Of a stretch of DNA of 64,000 nucleotides, positions 12,101-24,665 are shown in pieces. A program made the translations under genes and the position numbers. The notes under the pieces were generated by a model that was not told the origin of the DNA, did not search any database, and was given only the letters and a program-made list of their open reading frames with translations. Origin of the DNA: Hyalella azteca (taxonomy: Eukaryota > Arthropoda > Malacostraca > Amphipoda > Hyalellidae); contig NW_025942195.1 in NCBI RefSeq assembly GCF_000764305.2, forward strand, positions 1 through 64,000, given 5' to 3'. Each line of letters starts with the position of its first letter. Position 1 is the stretch's first letter.

Positions 12101-12558
12101 TTCCCTTCCCCAACACACAAAATTTTCACATTAATTACAAAGTTCACCCAAGTTTGCACGTAAACTTTCTTCCACGCAATGCAGCATTCCGTAAAATTCA
12201 TGACATTTTACTTGTCTCGCCCCTCCTATAAAACAATCCCCAAAATAGTACAATTTTCTCGGGATGCTGCTTTCCATAGAAGAAATTTTATGGACACCTA
12301 CTGGTAATTCGTCCCTCACTGATCAATGTGTGTTGGAATTATATATTGTTTTATGAGGTCTACCTAAATTGTAACATTTATGTCGATGTCAAATATTTCT
12401 CTGTCCCGCATTTGTTTTGTGTTGGCCCTCATATATATACATCTTATTTCATACTATATTTCTTTGCACATCGATCTTTTAATTTGGTATTATTAATAAA
12501 ATTCATGTTGCAACTGTTCTCGCCATCCCCTCTCACAGATTCAAGGGAAATACCAGCG
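9169..12558. other. Intergenic spacer between the two SmydA-like genes
   Basis: AT-rich, with no coding exon recognised. Possible poly(A) signals for gene 1 lie at 10234 and 10535 (AATAAA), followed within 250 bp by the candidate promoter of gene 2 (TATATATA at 10779). A moderately GC-rich patch at 10820-11170 may be a noncoding first exon of gene 2. Confidence 0.4.
10779..10830 (+). promoter_or_regulatory. Possible TATA/initiator region of SmydA-like gene 2
   Basis: TATATA at 10779-10786, with an initiator-like TTCAGCT at 10818-10824. It lies 1.7 kb upstream of the first coding exon, which would need a 5' UTR intron. The spacing is a little long for a classic TATA-Inr pair. Weak evidence. 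Confidence 0.22.
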
Positions 12559-15500
12559 ATGGATGAGGTGCCGTGGAGCCAGACAGACAAGGTAGACATG
12601 ACAGCGCCACTATACCCAACTTATTTATAGACGAGTTCTCCCCATTATAATATCCCCCTATGTTTTGCCCTCCCTCCCCTCATCCCTATTTTTATATTCA
12701 ATGTTTAGTTTGGTTGTGTAATAACCCTTCACCACCAGGTTTATTTTAATGCAAGTTGGAATGGCCAAGAAACTGCGGGCAATTGTCCGCTCAGGTTGTG
12801 AAGGGTTCAGCGTCTCTGTATATAATGTATGCTACCGTGCCTAGATGTTTTAAAAGTTCTACAAGGGAAGCTATTGATGTTGTGAATAAAAAATGTTATT
12901 TTCGATGCCGCTTTGTAACACGATGTTAATAATGATCGTTTGCACATGGTTAGAATTTAATTTCTCCACGATGACTCGTTGTCAGAGTTTCATTTAATAA
13001 TCAAGATTATTTTTTTTCATCAACCCAACATCCATTTTTTTAACTTTATTAGATTTGTACGTTTTCTTACTTCACTCTGTGTCTTAAGATAGAAATGTGA
13101 AACGTTGATGTATTCTCATTTATTACAGCTAGCACTTATTTAGTCTGAATTAACCCTACAGATAATAAATATTAAAACGTTGCCCACTCCCAAGATTTAT
13201 CATCCCTGGAACGAGTAATTCTGAATTAACTCAAAAGGATCTTCTCTGAACAACAGCGGAATTTAATAGCTACCCGATCTTAAAATATATTGAGTCCAGG
13301 AATATTTTTTTGGAACCTCTCAAATCATTCATTTTCGTGGGCGTCTCCGGGTATCATGTTATTGGAATAATCATAAATCTTATGGATGAACTTTCCAAAT
13401 TCACTAAAGAGTTTTCAAAGTTTTAACCATATTCTTCACTCTCTTCAAAGAAATTCTTAGTTGCTCTCAGGAATTGCTTAATTTTTTTATGGAATTCGGT
13501 GTAGCTTTAAATATTTACTTATTATGCTCCTGAAATTTTGCAAATTTCGTTCTGAATTCTTTAAACTATTCCCCTATTTTAAAATCAGTTATGCCTTTTA
13601 TTCTAATAATATTGTAGTTTTATAGCCTCTCATTCCTTGTCACATCTCCAGCTCGTATGCATTTGTTAATGTTTGCAGTCTCATTTTGTGTTGTTTTTCT
13701 TTGTGTTTTTATAACAGTTGTTTTCGCTGAGACAGTCTCGGCAAAACTGCCCGCAAAATGTCGCATTCTAACGAGATAACCGACAAGATCTTTCATGAAT
13801 GGTACGAGTATATCCAGGTGAGTGTCTGCCGCAGGAAGATATTCTGCAATCAAGAGACCAGAAACAGAGAAACTTGTAATTTTTACCATTTTTAATGATT
13901 TAAATTCTGCCATTTGATTAATTTTCTATTCATATTAAACGGGCATGTTTACCAAAAATATAGAAACCTATAATTTCTAACATTTTTAATGATTTTTATT
14001 CAGTCATTTAATTAATTTTCTATTCATATTAAACGGGCATGTTTACCCGGAACTATATTTTGTAACTTTGAAGAAGAAAGTATTTAAGAACTTAATCATA
14101 TAAAATTGAATAATCATCCACATGTACTACTAGAGTAAGCTTGGTAAAGCATTCAAAATATTGTTACGTGATGTAAGTTTAGCGACACACCATGTAATAC
14201 GGCTCTCCTATCAACAGACTGTCATTCCTCCGCACGCGCTCGCCCATCTTCCGAAATACGGAAGCGAGAAGTGGGAGATAGCGTACAAGGAACCTTTTGG
14301 CAGGTACTCTCCTATTCAAGGTTTTGCCAGGCATGCTACTCATAGTCTTGTCAGGAGTTGGCAGGTACTCTCCTATTCAAGGTTTTGTCAGGCATGCTCC
14401 TCATAGTCTTGTCAGGTGTTGGCAGGTACTCACTTATTCAGGGTTTTGTCAGGCATGCTACTCATAGTCTTGTCAGGTGTTGGCAGGTACTCACCTGTTC
14501 AAGGTTTTGTCAGGCATGCTACTCATAGTCTTGTCAGGTGTTGGCAGGTACTCACCTAGTCATGGTTTTGTCAGGCATGCTCCTCATAGTCTTGTCAGGT
14601 ATACTAATCAGAGTTTTTTTCAAGTGTATATCTCATAGTCTTCTCAGTCATATTACTGAGAGTCTTGTCAGGTGTACTACTCGTAGTGAGGGTTGATATA
14701 AAACTTATATCATCTCTTTCCGGATGCTCATAATTGTAAGTCAAAGCGAGAATTCATCAACATCCACAGCTGCAACTGGAAACAAAGGGCTAGATGTTCT
14801 CGTTTTAGGGCAGATGACAGAAGCATTTAAAATGTTCTTGCATCAGTTGATGTAATTTCGCATGGCGTTTCAAATTGAAAATTAACAAATTTCGGTAATT
14901 GTAGTCATTGGCTATGAATTTCTTTTACGGTCAAAAATTTGGAGTGTTCACAACATAAGCTGACTACTAATATAATTCATGTCAAAATACATGTGGCTTC
15001 AGAATTGTTTTACTTTTATAATTATTATGTAGCCATTAGACCTGCTACTGTATTTAAAGAGAGTTTCAAAGGTCTCAATTTAATCAGAATGCATTTGTTA
15101 CCATTTCCTTCGATGATGCAGTTATATTTGTCTATTTCACGCAAAATAAACGTCCTTTCAGCCATTCATTATTTGCCTTAAACTTCTCTCTGTATTTTCT
15201 TTTTCTACCTCACTAAATATACAAGAACCTGTGTCAAAAATTTATTTTTCACCTCATCATCTCACACTTAACTCTCGTCAGGCTCTTAATCGAAGCTTGC
15301 AATAAGTCATAAAGCTATTAGAGCCAATAACAAAGCTATTCTGATGCAGATGCATCGTTGCAAAAGAAGATATCGGGGAGGGGGAGCGTCTGTACGCTGA
15401 CCATCCACTTGTCCACGGCCCCAAGCAGATAAGCGCGCTGCTCTGTCTCGGCTGCTACAGCCAGCTCTACCAGGAAGCCTACCATCCATGTTCCAAGTCA

Positions 15501-18500
15501 GCGCCGTACTTCTAAACTCGTGATGCGGTCGATATCCAATTTACTTAAGGTTGACTGGGGCATCCATGAAGTGTATTAATTCATTTTAAGCTCCTACTTT
15601 TGATCATGTAATATATTTTTGATTTTGTTTTCAGTGCTATCTTGCATTACATGACAAGGCTTGGCGAGGCAAAGAGTTGTGCAGCTGTTAGTTTAGACGC
15701 TTTTTTTATTCTATGTAATGCCATAATTTAACAAATTCCTGATCGATTGCTTCCATCTTCGTAAAAGAATGAAAGCTGAGTTGTAGCAAACGCTTGTCCA
15801 ATAGTATAGCAGAGGTTGAAGCACGGTTTTCTGGGAAGAAATGTTGAATGGCTGGTAATCATAAAATTTGGTCGAATATTAATAATAAACCACTTCAAGT
15901 ATCATAAATTTCTTTAAATGTGGCAAACAAAATTCTTTCCAGCCACCATGCTTGAGCTGTGAAGCGTTAACACGAAGTTCTTCAAGAAGAAGTCCAGAAA
16001 GATTTTTCAATCAACGTGCTGTTACTTTTTACAGAGATTTTTGTCTAGCAAATTCAGGGTAATTTTCCAATGGGAAAGTGGTTTGATGCAAAGAAATATC
16101 ATCAGAAAGGATTGATTTAACTGGTCAATAAGACAATTGGATGATACCTGAAAATATAATGATAGCTAAAACATTCATTTCATTTGAATCGGGTCCAACA
16201 GATGCCGTTGGCCGCTCTGCAGCACCGAGTGCGAGCTGAAAGGCTTGCATCATTTGGAGTGCTCCGCTTTTGTAAGCGCAAATTACAAGTTGAACTTGGC
16301 GGATTTTGGCGAAGAAAATCCCTTGTACGAGAGCATCCTGCCTCTGCGCTGCCTCATGCTCAGGAACACTTGCCCTGAGAAGTGGAAGACTCTGAGGGCC
16401 ATGGAGGCCCACGACGAACCGAGACGAGGGTCCGAACTCTGGAACGTTGAGCAGGTAAACGTGCTTTAGTTAGTAATTAGATAATCAGTCTACTTAGTTC
16501 GCAAGTTCACCAATAATTTAAAAGCAAAGAAAACGACATGGAGTGGGCTTACAAGGAGCTTCAATAGCAGCGAAAACAAGGATTCTTGTGAGGTTGTGTC
16601 TCCATACATGTATAAACAGACGTAAATTAAAGCCCGATAAGCATTTATCATTTATTATCGAAGCACTATAAACTGTTTTCTCTTTTAGCCTGAAGAATTA
16701 GTCGTAATATGCTAAGCTGGAGTTGAATAACCGTTCTATCTTGCATGGAATCTGGTGGAGTCTAAGAAAAGTTTGACGTAAATTCGCTTCTAAAGCTAGA
16801 GCTCACTTCTGTCTTATATACTAGAACCGATATAGAACCGACACAATAATCACATTTTACGTGCAGTTAGTCAGAACTTATTATAAGAATAAATTTTATT
16901 GACCATTGTAGCTTTACTTTTTAAATTAATATTTTTGAAGAAAGCAAATGGGACAGAACATACATGTTTTGATGACCCTTAATAATTAATGGATTACGGT
17001 TATTCATTTATGAATGTGGCTATTTGTAATTGACATTTTTATGTGTCTTCACAAAGTAAATTGTCAAGATTGTCTGATGTCATTCACAGAAAAATGTATG
17101 CGAGTTTCTAGTGAAGAAGTTGAAGATGAGCGTGAGTGACGACCTCATCCACAGCGTGACTGGCGTCCTCGATGTCAACTGTCACGAGATCCAGGCGGGT
17201 GAGCAGCGATGCAGGGTATATGGAGCTCCATTGCATCTAAAATTCAATCAAATAAAAACATGGATTTGATAGTTCTGAATTACTCTGTGTATTTGCCCAA
17301 ACACAAATTGTGTGTTACAAAATATATGACGGTATTGCAATATGATTTGTAAAGCTTAAACTATTTACAAAAGTCAAATCTTTAGGGTAACTCTAGCTGA
17401 CATCAAGTGTTTGATTCATTATAAAGTATTTCCACTATGAGATTCCCCTACTCTCCCATCCTCCTGACCTTGGATAACTTGGAATTGACATAGCAACAGA
17501 GTTTATCTCGAATGAATGACGTACTATGTTCCGTGTTTATGATCGTCTGAAATTCGAAACAAATGCAAATGACACGTGCAGGTGCACCAGATATTTGCAA
17601 CGTACGAGGATTGTTCCCGCTGAGTGCGATGATGTCGCACGACTGTTACTCCAACACGCATCACACCTTCACTGATGACATGACCATGATCATGGTTACT
17701 TCTAGACCCATCAAGAAAGGCGAACAAGTTACAGGTGAGGTTGTGAAAAGCAACTTTTTCCTATCCAAGTTGTTCGAGAACACAATTCCCTAAGCATTTG
17801 AATTATATGGGAACTAAGACAAAAGATCTCTGTTTTCATAAATTTCGATTTCGTTTTTCCTGGATTAATTTCTATAACTGTAAACATGTTATAGAAAGTG
17901 TCTTCTGGTTTTAAATCATTTTCATCAAATATACCTTTCAAATCTTTTTCTGGCGGTAGGAAAATTTCTTTGTAGAACATGTTCAGGATGGGACAACTCA
18001 GTTCTTTGAAGTAATATAGAATATTCTTGCTCTAGCGACGTATACCCATTTGTTATCCGGCACGACGGAGCGCCGCAAGCATCTGCGCTACGGCAAGTTT
18101 TTCGACTGCGTGTGTCGGCGCTGCAGCGACCCCACCGAACTGGGGACTTTCTTCAGCGCCTTGAGGTGCACCCAATGCGGTGGCCCCGTGCTTTGTAAGG
18201 ACCCACTGCACCCCAACAACACATACCGCTGCACCGAGTGTGGTAATGAGGTGCGTGCAGTGGCTGACTACCGCTGCACCGAGTGTGGTATAAAGGTAAC
18301 CGAGGTGCACCGAGTGTGGTATACAGTGCAGTGGCTGCACCGCTGCACTGTATAAAGGCGGTAAAAATGTACCCCTTCTGGACCACCATAGAATAAAAAG
18401 TGGCATCAAGTTTAGCTAAAAAGTTACACACTTGAGGTCACGATGAACGCAGTAACGCAAATTTCATGAAATAGTTAAGAAAAAAGAAATACCGACCTAA

Positions 18501-21012
18501 CATTGACTTGAATACCGTTGGATGATCGACAGTGGAGAAGTTTCTACGGCAGATTGTATGCCACCTGGTCTACTTTGTACTAAATGATTTTGAAAAAAAT
18601 TCTTACCGACTAGACAAGAACACAAGATATAAAGTGAACTGTATTCTTGCAGGTGCCTGTAGGCGTTGTGAGCAGACTCACTAACAGCGTTTACTATGAG
18701 CTGCAAGACGCAGATACGGGTGATCCAGCCGCTCTGGAGGCCATCTTCAACAAGTACGAAAAACTCTTCCATCGAAATCACTTTCATCTTATTGGTCTCG
18801 AGCACAGCTTATCGCAGGTACCATATATGGGAGAAAACCTTCTGTACTGCATGCATTTTTTACTTGAATAGCTTCTTAACATTATTCGTTTAACTTTAAC
18901 ATAATGTCTCACATAGGCCAACAACTGGCTTGTATCGGGAATTGCTTAAATTTAGACGCCATATCAACATATTTAGTGGGTTTGTCCTAACAGGCACTTT
19001 AACGGATGAAATGTTCCCGATTTGTGAAGGACTTCATTAAACTATTCTGGAAAGCAATGCTTTTTAATTTTAATCTATTGTAGAATACCTTTTTGGTTTC
19101 CATTAACTATAGGTGATTGAATCCTTCAAAAAACGAAAATTTTCAAGCCTAGCAATACAAATAAGTATTTTTTTTGTTGCACGTACATATAAATCATACT
19201 AATAAATATTGAATGTGTTTATTATATAGATTCAGGATCTTTACATAGTGCAGGTCCTATTCATCTGTTTCATCTCAAACGACCACTTGTTTGTTTAGCT
19301 CTAAATATGTTATAATTTCTCGATTTCTGTAGCCCTAAAGAACGCCATTTATTGTTGAAAAGTTAATCTGAATAAAGTGTAATCTGTTCAGCTGTACGGC
19401 AGGAGCCCAGGCTACCTCATAAGTGAGCTCTCGAACAAGCAAATGGACCGGAAAATTGAGTGTTGTCGCCACGTGCTGGCCGTGATCGATGTCATCGATC
19501 CTGGCATTTCCAGACTCAGAGGTAATCCATGGTTCAACTTCGGCCTCTTGTATTCTTTTCTCCAGATATATTATCTACATGGATGTATTCTCATTTCGGC
19601 AGTTTCAAGTTGGATAAGTTTTCATCTATCATAAGCCTAGGATTTCAATAGTATATTTGTAATTAATTTCACCTAGAAGTGTACTTATTCAAAAAATATT
19701 TGTAAACTTGTTGGAAAATTTCAAGTAAAGTTTTAATCCTTTATAGACCACTAAATTCGGCGTGGCTTCAAAAGATTTCGATTACTCATTATAAATTATA
19801 TTAATTTAACAATCTAAAATATTTTTCAGGCCTCACGAAGTATGAGCTGCACGCACCGCTGCTCATGAAAGCAAACAAGGAATTTCAGCTTCAGCATCTG
19901 ACGAGACGGGAGTTTGTACGGCAGCTGCAAGACGTGCTGCAGCTGCTGCGTGACACATCCTATTGTCTGCAGTTTGAACCTGCATCGACTCACGAGGGGC
20001 AGCTTTGTCAGGTGAGGTGGCACCTGTGGTTATCATCACTGTTAAGAGATTAGCTATCAACGTACCAGTGGATCAGTCTCTTTAAGTTGAAGCATTTTAG
20101 AAGTTATTTGGTCATTAATTGACACTGAACCTAATTCATGTTAATAATAATAAATCTCTTAATTTCTTTCTTTACGTGCAATTCATTTCTTTACGTGCAG
20201 AAAAAGGAAGGAATATTAAATTATGCCAATTTAGCGAATTCCTCAAATCCGTACACGAACCTGCAGGATAACATTTCGAGCTATTATTATTTTTTAATTC
20301 TATTCAATTCAATGCATGTGGATAAAATAATTTGTATGGTAATCATTCGATTTTTTAGGATTTTTTAGCTATTTAAATTTCAAATGCGTTTCAAAGTAAG
20401 CATATGTTACATGACCAAATCCAGCTTTGATTCTGGACAACATTTCCAATAAGTACTTTGGAATCATATCATGTATAAAAAAACAAAGAAATCATTTTAC
20501 TTGTAAATTCTTATCGTCGCGTACAATCAATGAAAAAGTTCAAACACATTTCACAAGCGAATGCGCTTTGCAGTAACGACATAGTCACTTCATAAGGCTC
20601 ACGTGTGACCGACTGTTGCGCATCCTTTATGAGATCCAAATCAACTTAACTTATAAGTGACATTTACATTTTTAAACAAAACTTTGTAAAGCCTAAAAAA
20701 TTAAATATTTGTAGTGTCCTAGTGACTGTCGAGATGACAAGAATACACTTCTTCTACCGATATGCTATGTGATGAAAAAGCATATTTTGCAGCCGATTTA
20801 TATTCAACATAAATTGCAATAATTTGTTACAGATCGCAAGACAGTCTGCTGGAGAGTTAGAACAGTGGATCTGCACAGTGAAGCAGCTACCGGAGAACAA
20901 TTTTCTGTCAGAATCTCGATATCAGATAAACCATGACGAAGAAAGTGACAGCGACTGCTGTATCGAGGACCTTTCTTTGGAGGCGTTGCTGAAGAAAGTT
21001 GAGAGCTACTGA
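12559..21012 (+). CDS. SmydA-like SET and MYND domain protein, paralogue 2 (11 coding exons, 550 aa)
   Basis: Coding exons: 12559-12591, 14218-14303, 15350-15496, 16202-16454, 17090-17198, 17582-17734, 18036-18250, 18653-18817, 19392-19521, 19830-20011, 20833-21012, summing to 1653 bp. Every intron has the same phase as in paralogue 1, and exons 2, 4, 6, 8, 9 and 10 have identical lengths. The SET N-part is FGRCIVAKEDIGEGERLY. MYND ligands are C72, C75, C87, C90, C95, C99, H105 and C109. Then come GVLDVNCHE, RGLFPLSAMMSHDCYSNTHH and the catalytic-position Tyr263 in TYTHLLSGTTERR. The post-SET is C285-x-C287-x2-C290, with CxxC pairs after it. It is likely a nuclear or cytoplasmic methyltransferase-like adaptor; SMYD proteins often bind PxLxP or EEVD partners. 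The residue pattern is cleaner than in paralogue 1. A possible poly(A) signal AATAAA lies at 21799. The exon 2 donor lies in a 61-bp array, and exon 7 is nearly identical to that of paralogue 1. Confidence 0.9.
13758..13817 (+). CDS. Possible alternative first coding exon of SmydA-like gene 2
   Basis: ATG opens 20 codons (MSHSNEITDKIFHEWYEYIQ) ending CAG|GTGAGT, a strong donor in phase 0, the phase exon 2 at 14218 needs. A pyrimidine-rich tract ending ATAACAG lies about 40 bp upstream, so an internal exon beginning near 13718 is also possible. The exon at 12559 fits paralogue 1 better (DK|T junction), so this would be an alternative N-terminus. Transcript evidence is lacking. Confidence 0.35.
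13863..14052. repeat. Tandem duplication of about 95 bp in intron 1 of gene 2
   Basis: Two adjacent copies sharing CATTTTTAATGATTT and a perfect block ending ATATTAAACGGGCATGTTTA. The junction lies near 13960. Confidence 0.75.
14304..14605 (+). repeat. 61-bp array duplicating the exon 2 donor of gene 2
   Basis: Five copies of a 61-bp unit, each with TTGGCAG|GTACTC, giving donors at 14304, 14365, 14426, 14487 and 14548. The unit starts at the true exon 2 donor (CTTTTGGCAG|GTACTC). Later donors would add 61 nt each and shift the frame. The array decays after 14600 into a shorter CATAGTCTTGTCAGG motif that continues to about 14690. Confidence 0.92.
18221..18354 (+). repeat. Partial duplication of the exon 7 donor of gene 2, ending in a hairpin
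   Basis: The TACCGCTGCACCGAGTGTGG block with its GAG|GTGCGT donor (18251) is followed by a second copy whose donor region is altered to AAG|GTAACC, then a third fragment. The stretch ends in a perfect 12-bp inverted repeat, TATACAGTGCAG at 18320-18331 and CTGCACTGTATA at 18343-18354, with an 11-nt loop. Confidence 0.8.
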
Positions 21013-22406
21013 GTTTCAAAAACATCGACGGGAAATTAAGGGGCCAGTTCAGTTCGAGGAGTCCACAATGTACCGTTTTTTTGTGTGTGCACTTGGTTGT
21101 TATAATAGAATATTGATCTTTCGTATATTTCCTCTATTTTGAATATTTAATGCCATGCAGATATTATTTCTTATCTTCAATTCTTGGTGGCACAGTAATG
21201 CTGGGGACTTTCACAAAATTAAATGTATAATTAGATCAATAACTGAAAAGTGGATATTTGAAAAGTTAACTCGGGCCTCAACGGCTTAGTCAATGTCTTC
21301 CAGTAGTAATTGATATATACTGAATACTTCAATTATTTAGGAAAATTTTCTTCGGAAAAAACTGCAGTTAAATTTACATAAATAATATTATTATGATTTA
21401 TCAGTGTAAAGTTCTTTTTAAATCGAGAATGGTGCATAATAGATTTTTTACTCTTTATCGAAATAATGTGTGATTGCTTATCCTTACACATTACACTTAA
21501 AAAGTTAGAAGTAGAAACAGCAAAGGCATACAGATATCTTTTCTAGAACTTAAAATGGTTACCCATATGAAACATTTTCTACTGGAACTTCCCTTATTAT
21601 GGGGGTACTTTTGTATTTGAGTTAGGTTGTTTGACATATACCTAGTAAAATTTAAATGCCTGTCTGAAACATTGTAGGAAATATCTAAGCAGGCAAAATA
21701 AGACCCAACAGACCCAAGAAGATATTTAATAGACATTTCCATGCTTGGATCAGTGGGGTAAAATGATTTGGTCGATAATTGATGCTAGAATGTTGTTGAA
21801 TAAATATACATTTCAGCAATAATTTTCCAAAGCAGCGTAGGAATATGATTCGAATACAGAATAATCCAGTATATCATTTCTAGACAGAAAAATTATTGTA
21901 GATTACATTCATTCAATTTAAGATAGATTTGTACGATTTTGAATGCCTGACGGCATGTGCCTCGAAAGAACTAGGGCCATTCGACCGCGCATACACAATA
22001 TTACGCAATACTTAACCGTGACGGGATCCCAGACTATATTTATAGTCGTGCGTGAATTGATGAGAGTGCGTCGAAAATGTAAAAATGATAATTAACTTCA
22101 CGTATACATTTTTTACCGAAATAAAAATATGTTTAAATTGAATTTCAAGCTGAGAAACTAATGGGAGAGATTAATGTTAATTATAAAAATTAATAACTGG
22201 ATTCGCGATGACGGGATTTGTGATGGATTCCATGAGATAATTTAGAAGAACAATATAATTGAATTTCAGGAATTGTGTTTCCCTGTCAATGACGGGCTAA
22301 CCTGGCTTTAACTTAGGAAATTAATAAATTTTAATTCCAATGTGAATTAAGGAATGATGCTCATTTCCTTTCATGATTCACTTGGTCTGTTATCTGGCCG
22401 GTGGCA
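21013..22406. other. 3' flank of SmydA-like gene 2, no gene seen
   Basis: AT-rich unique-looking DNA, presumably 3' UTR at the start, with AATAAA at 21799. No coding signal was found. Confidence 0.4.
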
Positions 22407-22580
22407 ATTCTCTACCTATATTCTCTACCTATATTCTCTACCTATATATATTCTCTACCTATATTCTCTGCCTATATTCTCTGCCTATATTCTCTGCCTA
22501 TATTCTCTACCTATATTCTCTGCCTATATTCTCTACCTATATTCTCTACCTATATTCTCTACCTATATTCTCTACCTATT
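22407..22580. repeat. 13-bp minisatellite
   Basis: About 13 copies of ATTCTCTACCTAT with CTGCC variants. Because 13 is not a multiple of three, all three forward frames translate to the same LYSLPIFSTYI-like motif. This is not coding. Confidence 0.92.
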
Positions 22581-23286
22581 CATGACTTTTTATAAGCAAC
22601 TCTGCTGCAATCTCATGAACGCTTGTCAGTAATCATGAGAGTCTCGATGTCATAATACGCAGTTATATATATCAGCTTACTACAGTAATACGTTAGTTCG
22701 CATACATAACTTTGTGGATTTGAACATATATTCCATCTTTCATATGATGGTGAATGCTCAGATACAAAAGGAATAACATGAAAATAAAGTGATGTTATAA
22801 GAAGCCGGGGTGAGTAATTGTGAAATTATGAATTTGTTATCCAATCAAGATCAAATTTTAAAGGAGCTTGGAATGCACATTTAGGGATCCGAAAACGATC
22901 ATCGCGGAGCTGTCAATTAAAGTAGAGATAATTGCGTGAGAATCAAGATCAAGCACTAAAATAGTGCTGCACTAATACTGGCAACACCATCGAAATCATG
23001 ATTGCCAGATGGAGCATCACTGTTCAGTTTCAGAGCACCATGATCTCTGGAAGCAAGCGAGTGAAACTGCAGCGCTCTGCATAGAGTGAGGGAGATGTGT
23101 AACTGGAAATGTCTAACCTTCGGCACGAAGTTCAGTCCCTGCCTCCCAGCCAATAAATTATGGTAACAGGAGCCTAGAGTTCTGGGGAAAATTTTATTCC
23201 GTGAGAGGTCTTGAAAAAATTAGAAGACTGATTTGCATATTGTGTTTCGTGTATACGAGTAATGAGCGTATTCTTATTTCTTCTTA

Positions 23287-23446
23287 GCGCATTTTATCAT
23301 TTATGGAAAAAAGGCGCTATTGTGCTCGCCATGACCGTCCTCCCGTCCGTCTGTCCGTCTGTCTGACTTCACGTTTTTGGCGACTTGAAAGACGTGAAAA
23401 TGCGCTCTCTGTCACTCATTGCAGTGAGTACCGAGTTATATTTTTT
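23287..23446 (+). mobile_element. MITE-like short interspersed repeat, copy A
   Basis: Begins GCGCATTTTATCATTTATGG, runs through a (CCGT/CTGT)n core, and reaches AAAATGCGCTCTCTGTCACTC and a CATTGCAGTGAGTACC end. It shares this layout with copies at 26862, 31038, 44643 and 44838. Its 5' GCGCATTTT is mirrored by AAAATGCGC about 100 bp later, as in a small terminal-inverted-repeat element. Confidence 0.75.
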
Positions 23447-24353
23447 ATGCGTATTATTTATGCAAAGTTAGGAGACAAATTTTACAAAAACTAGGGATCT
23501 TCGTGAACTCATTTCGTGTGCATTGGAGCCTGGAGTTATTCAGTATGCGCCTCACAGAGCGTCATGTAGCGCTGGTCCGTTAGCTGCAGTTATGCTGCTA
23601 AGAAATGTCGTGGAAGCGAAATGCTACGAAACCTCGCCGCTTACCAAACGGAATGACTTGTTTGTCCCAAACCAAATGGGCTCCGTGAATGTGAATGGGC
23701 TATGTGAATGTGAATGGGGCTTAACAACAAACTCGCTCCCCAACACTCGGGAAAACATGAACATCTTAGGCTTATGGGGAAAGTAGTGAACGGCATCTGA
23801 AACGTTGAGGTTGTGAAATTTCCATTTGTACTGAAAGTTTTGTTTTTGGCAAAAAAATTAATATATTATTAATTTATAAGCAATAAGTGTCCTAATTACA
23901 GGAGAATATGGCTTTGATCAACATTGAAATAAATGTAGTTTTTAACGTCTACGCTTCAATAAATAATTTGGACGAGAAAAATCATTAACATGAAAAAAGT
24001 CATGTTACAAAAATACTTTTCAATGCAGCTCCTTCGGCAACAAAAATGCTAATTTTTTCGAACTAACATTTAAATGATTCTAGCGACAGTCAAATACATA
24101 TAGAATATCAATAATTATGACTCAATTTTTACAGCATAAGTCCATTGACCAAGCGCACGATTGAAGGCAAGATTGCCACAATCAAACCAGGGTTGATACA
24201 AGCAATTTAAAACATAGTAGCAGGAGGGGATTTATTTCTTGCTTCACTGTTCATCTGTTTTGTTCAGTAATATAATAAGTTAACCGAATTATACTCTTGA
24301 TCGCTAAAATATAACAGAGATGAGAAAGATAGGTTCCAGGCTTCTAGCTGCCT

Positions 24354-24665
24354 GGTATGAGCTGGAAATGGAAGTGAACCAGTCGCAGTCCCATGGTATG
24401 AGCTGGAAATGGAAGTGAACCAGTCGCAGTCCCATGGTATGAGCTGGGAGTGGGAGTGAACCAGTCGCAGCCCCGCGGTATGAGCTGGGAGTGGGAGTGA
24501 ACCAGTCGCAGCCCCGCGGTATGAGCTGGGAGTGGGAGTGAACCAGTCACAGCCCCGCGGTATGAGCTGGGAGTGGGAGTGAACCAGTCGCAGCCCCGCG
24601 GTATGAACTGGGAGTGGAAGTGAACCAGTCGCAGTCCCGTGGTATGAGCCGGGACTGGGAGTGAG
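24354..24665. repeat. 41-bp minisatellite
   Basis: Seven and a half copies of a 41-bp unit beginning GGTATGAGCTGGGAGTGGGA and ending CAGTCGCAGCCCCGC. The long reverse frame through it is a repeat translation that cycles through all three frames. Confidence 0.92.
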
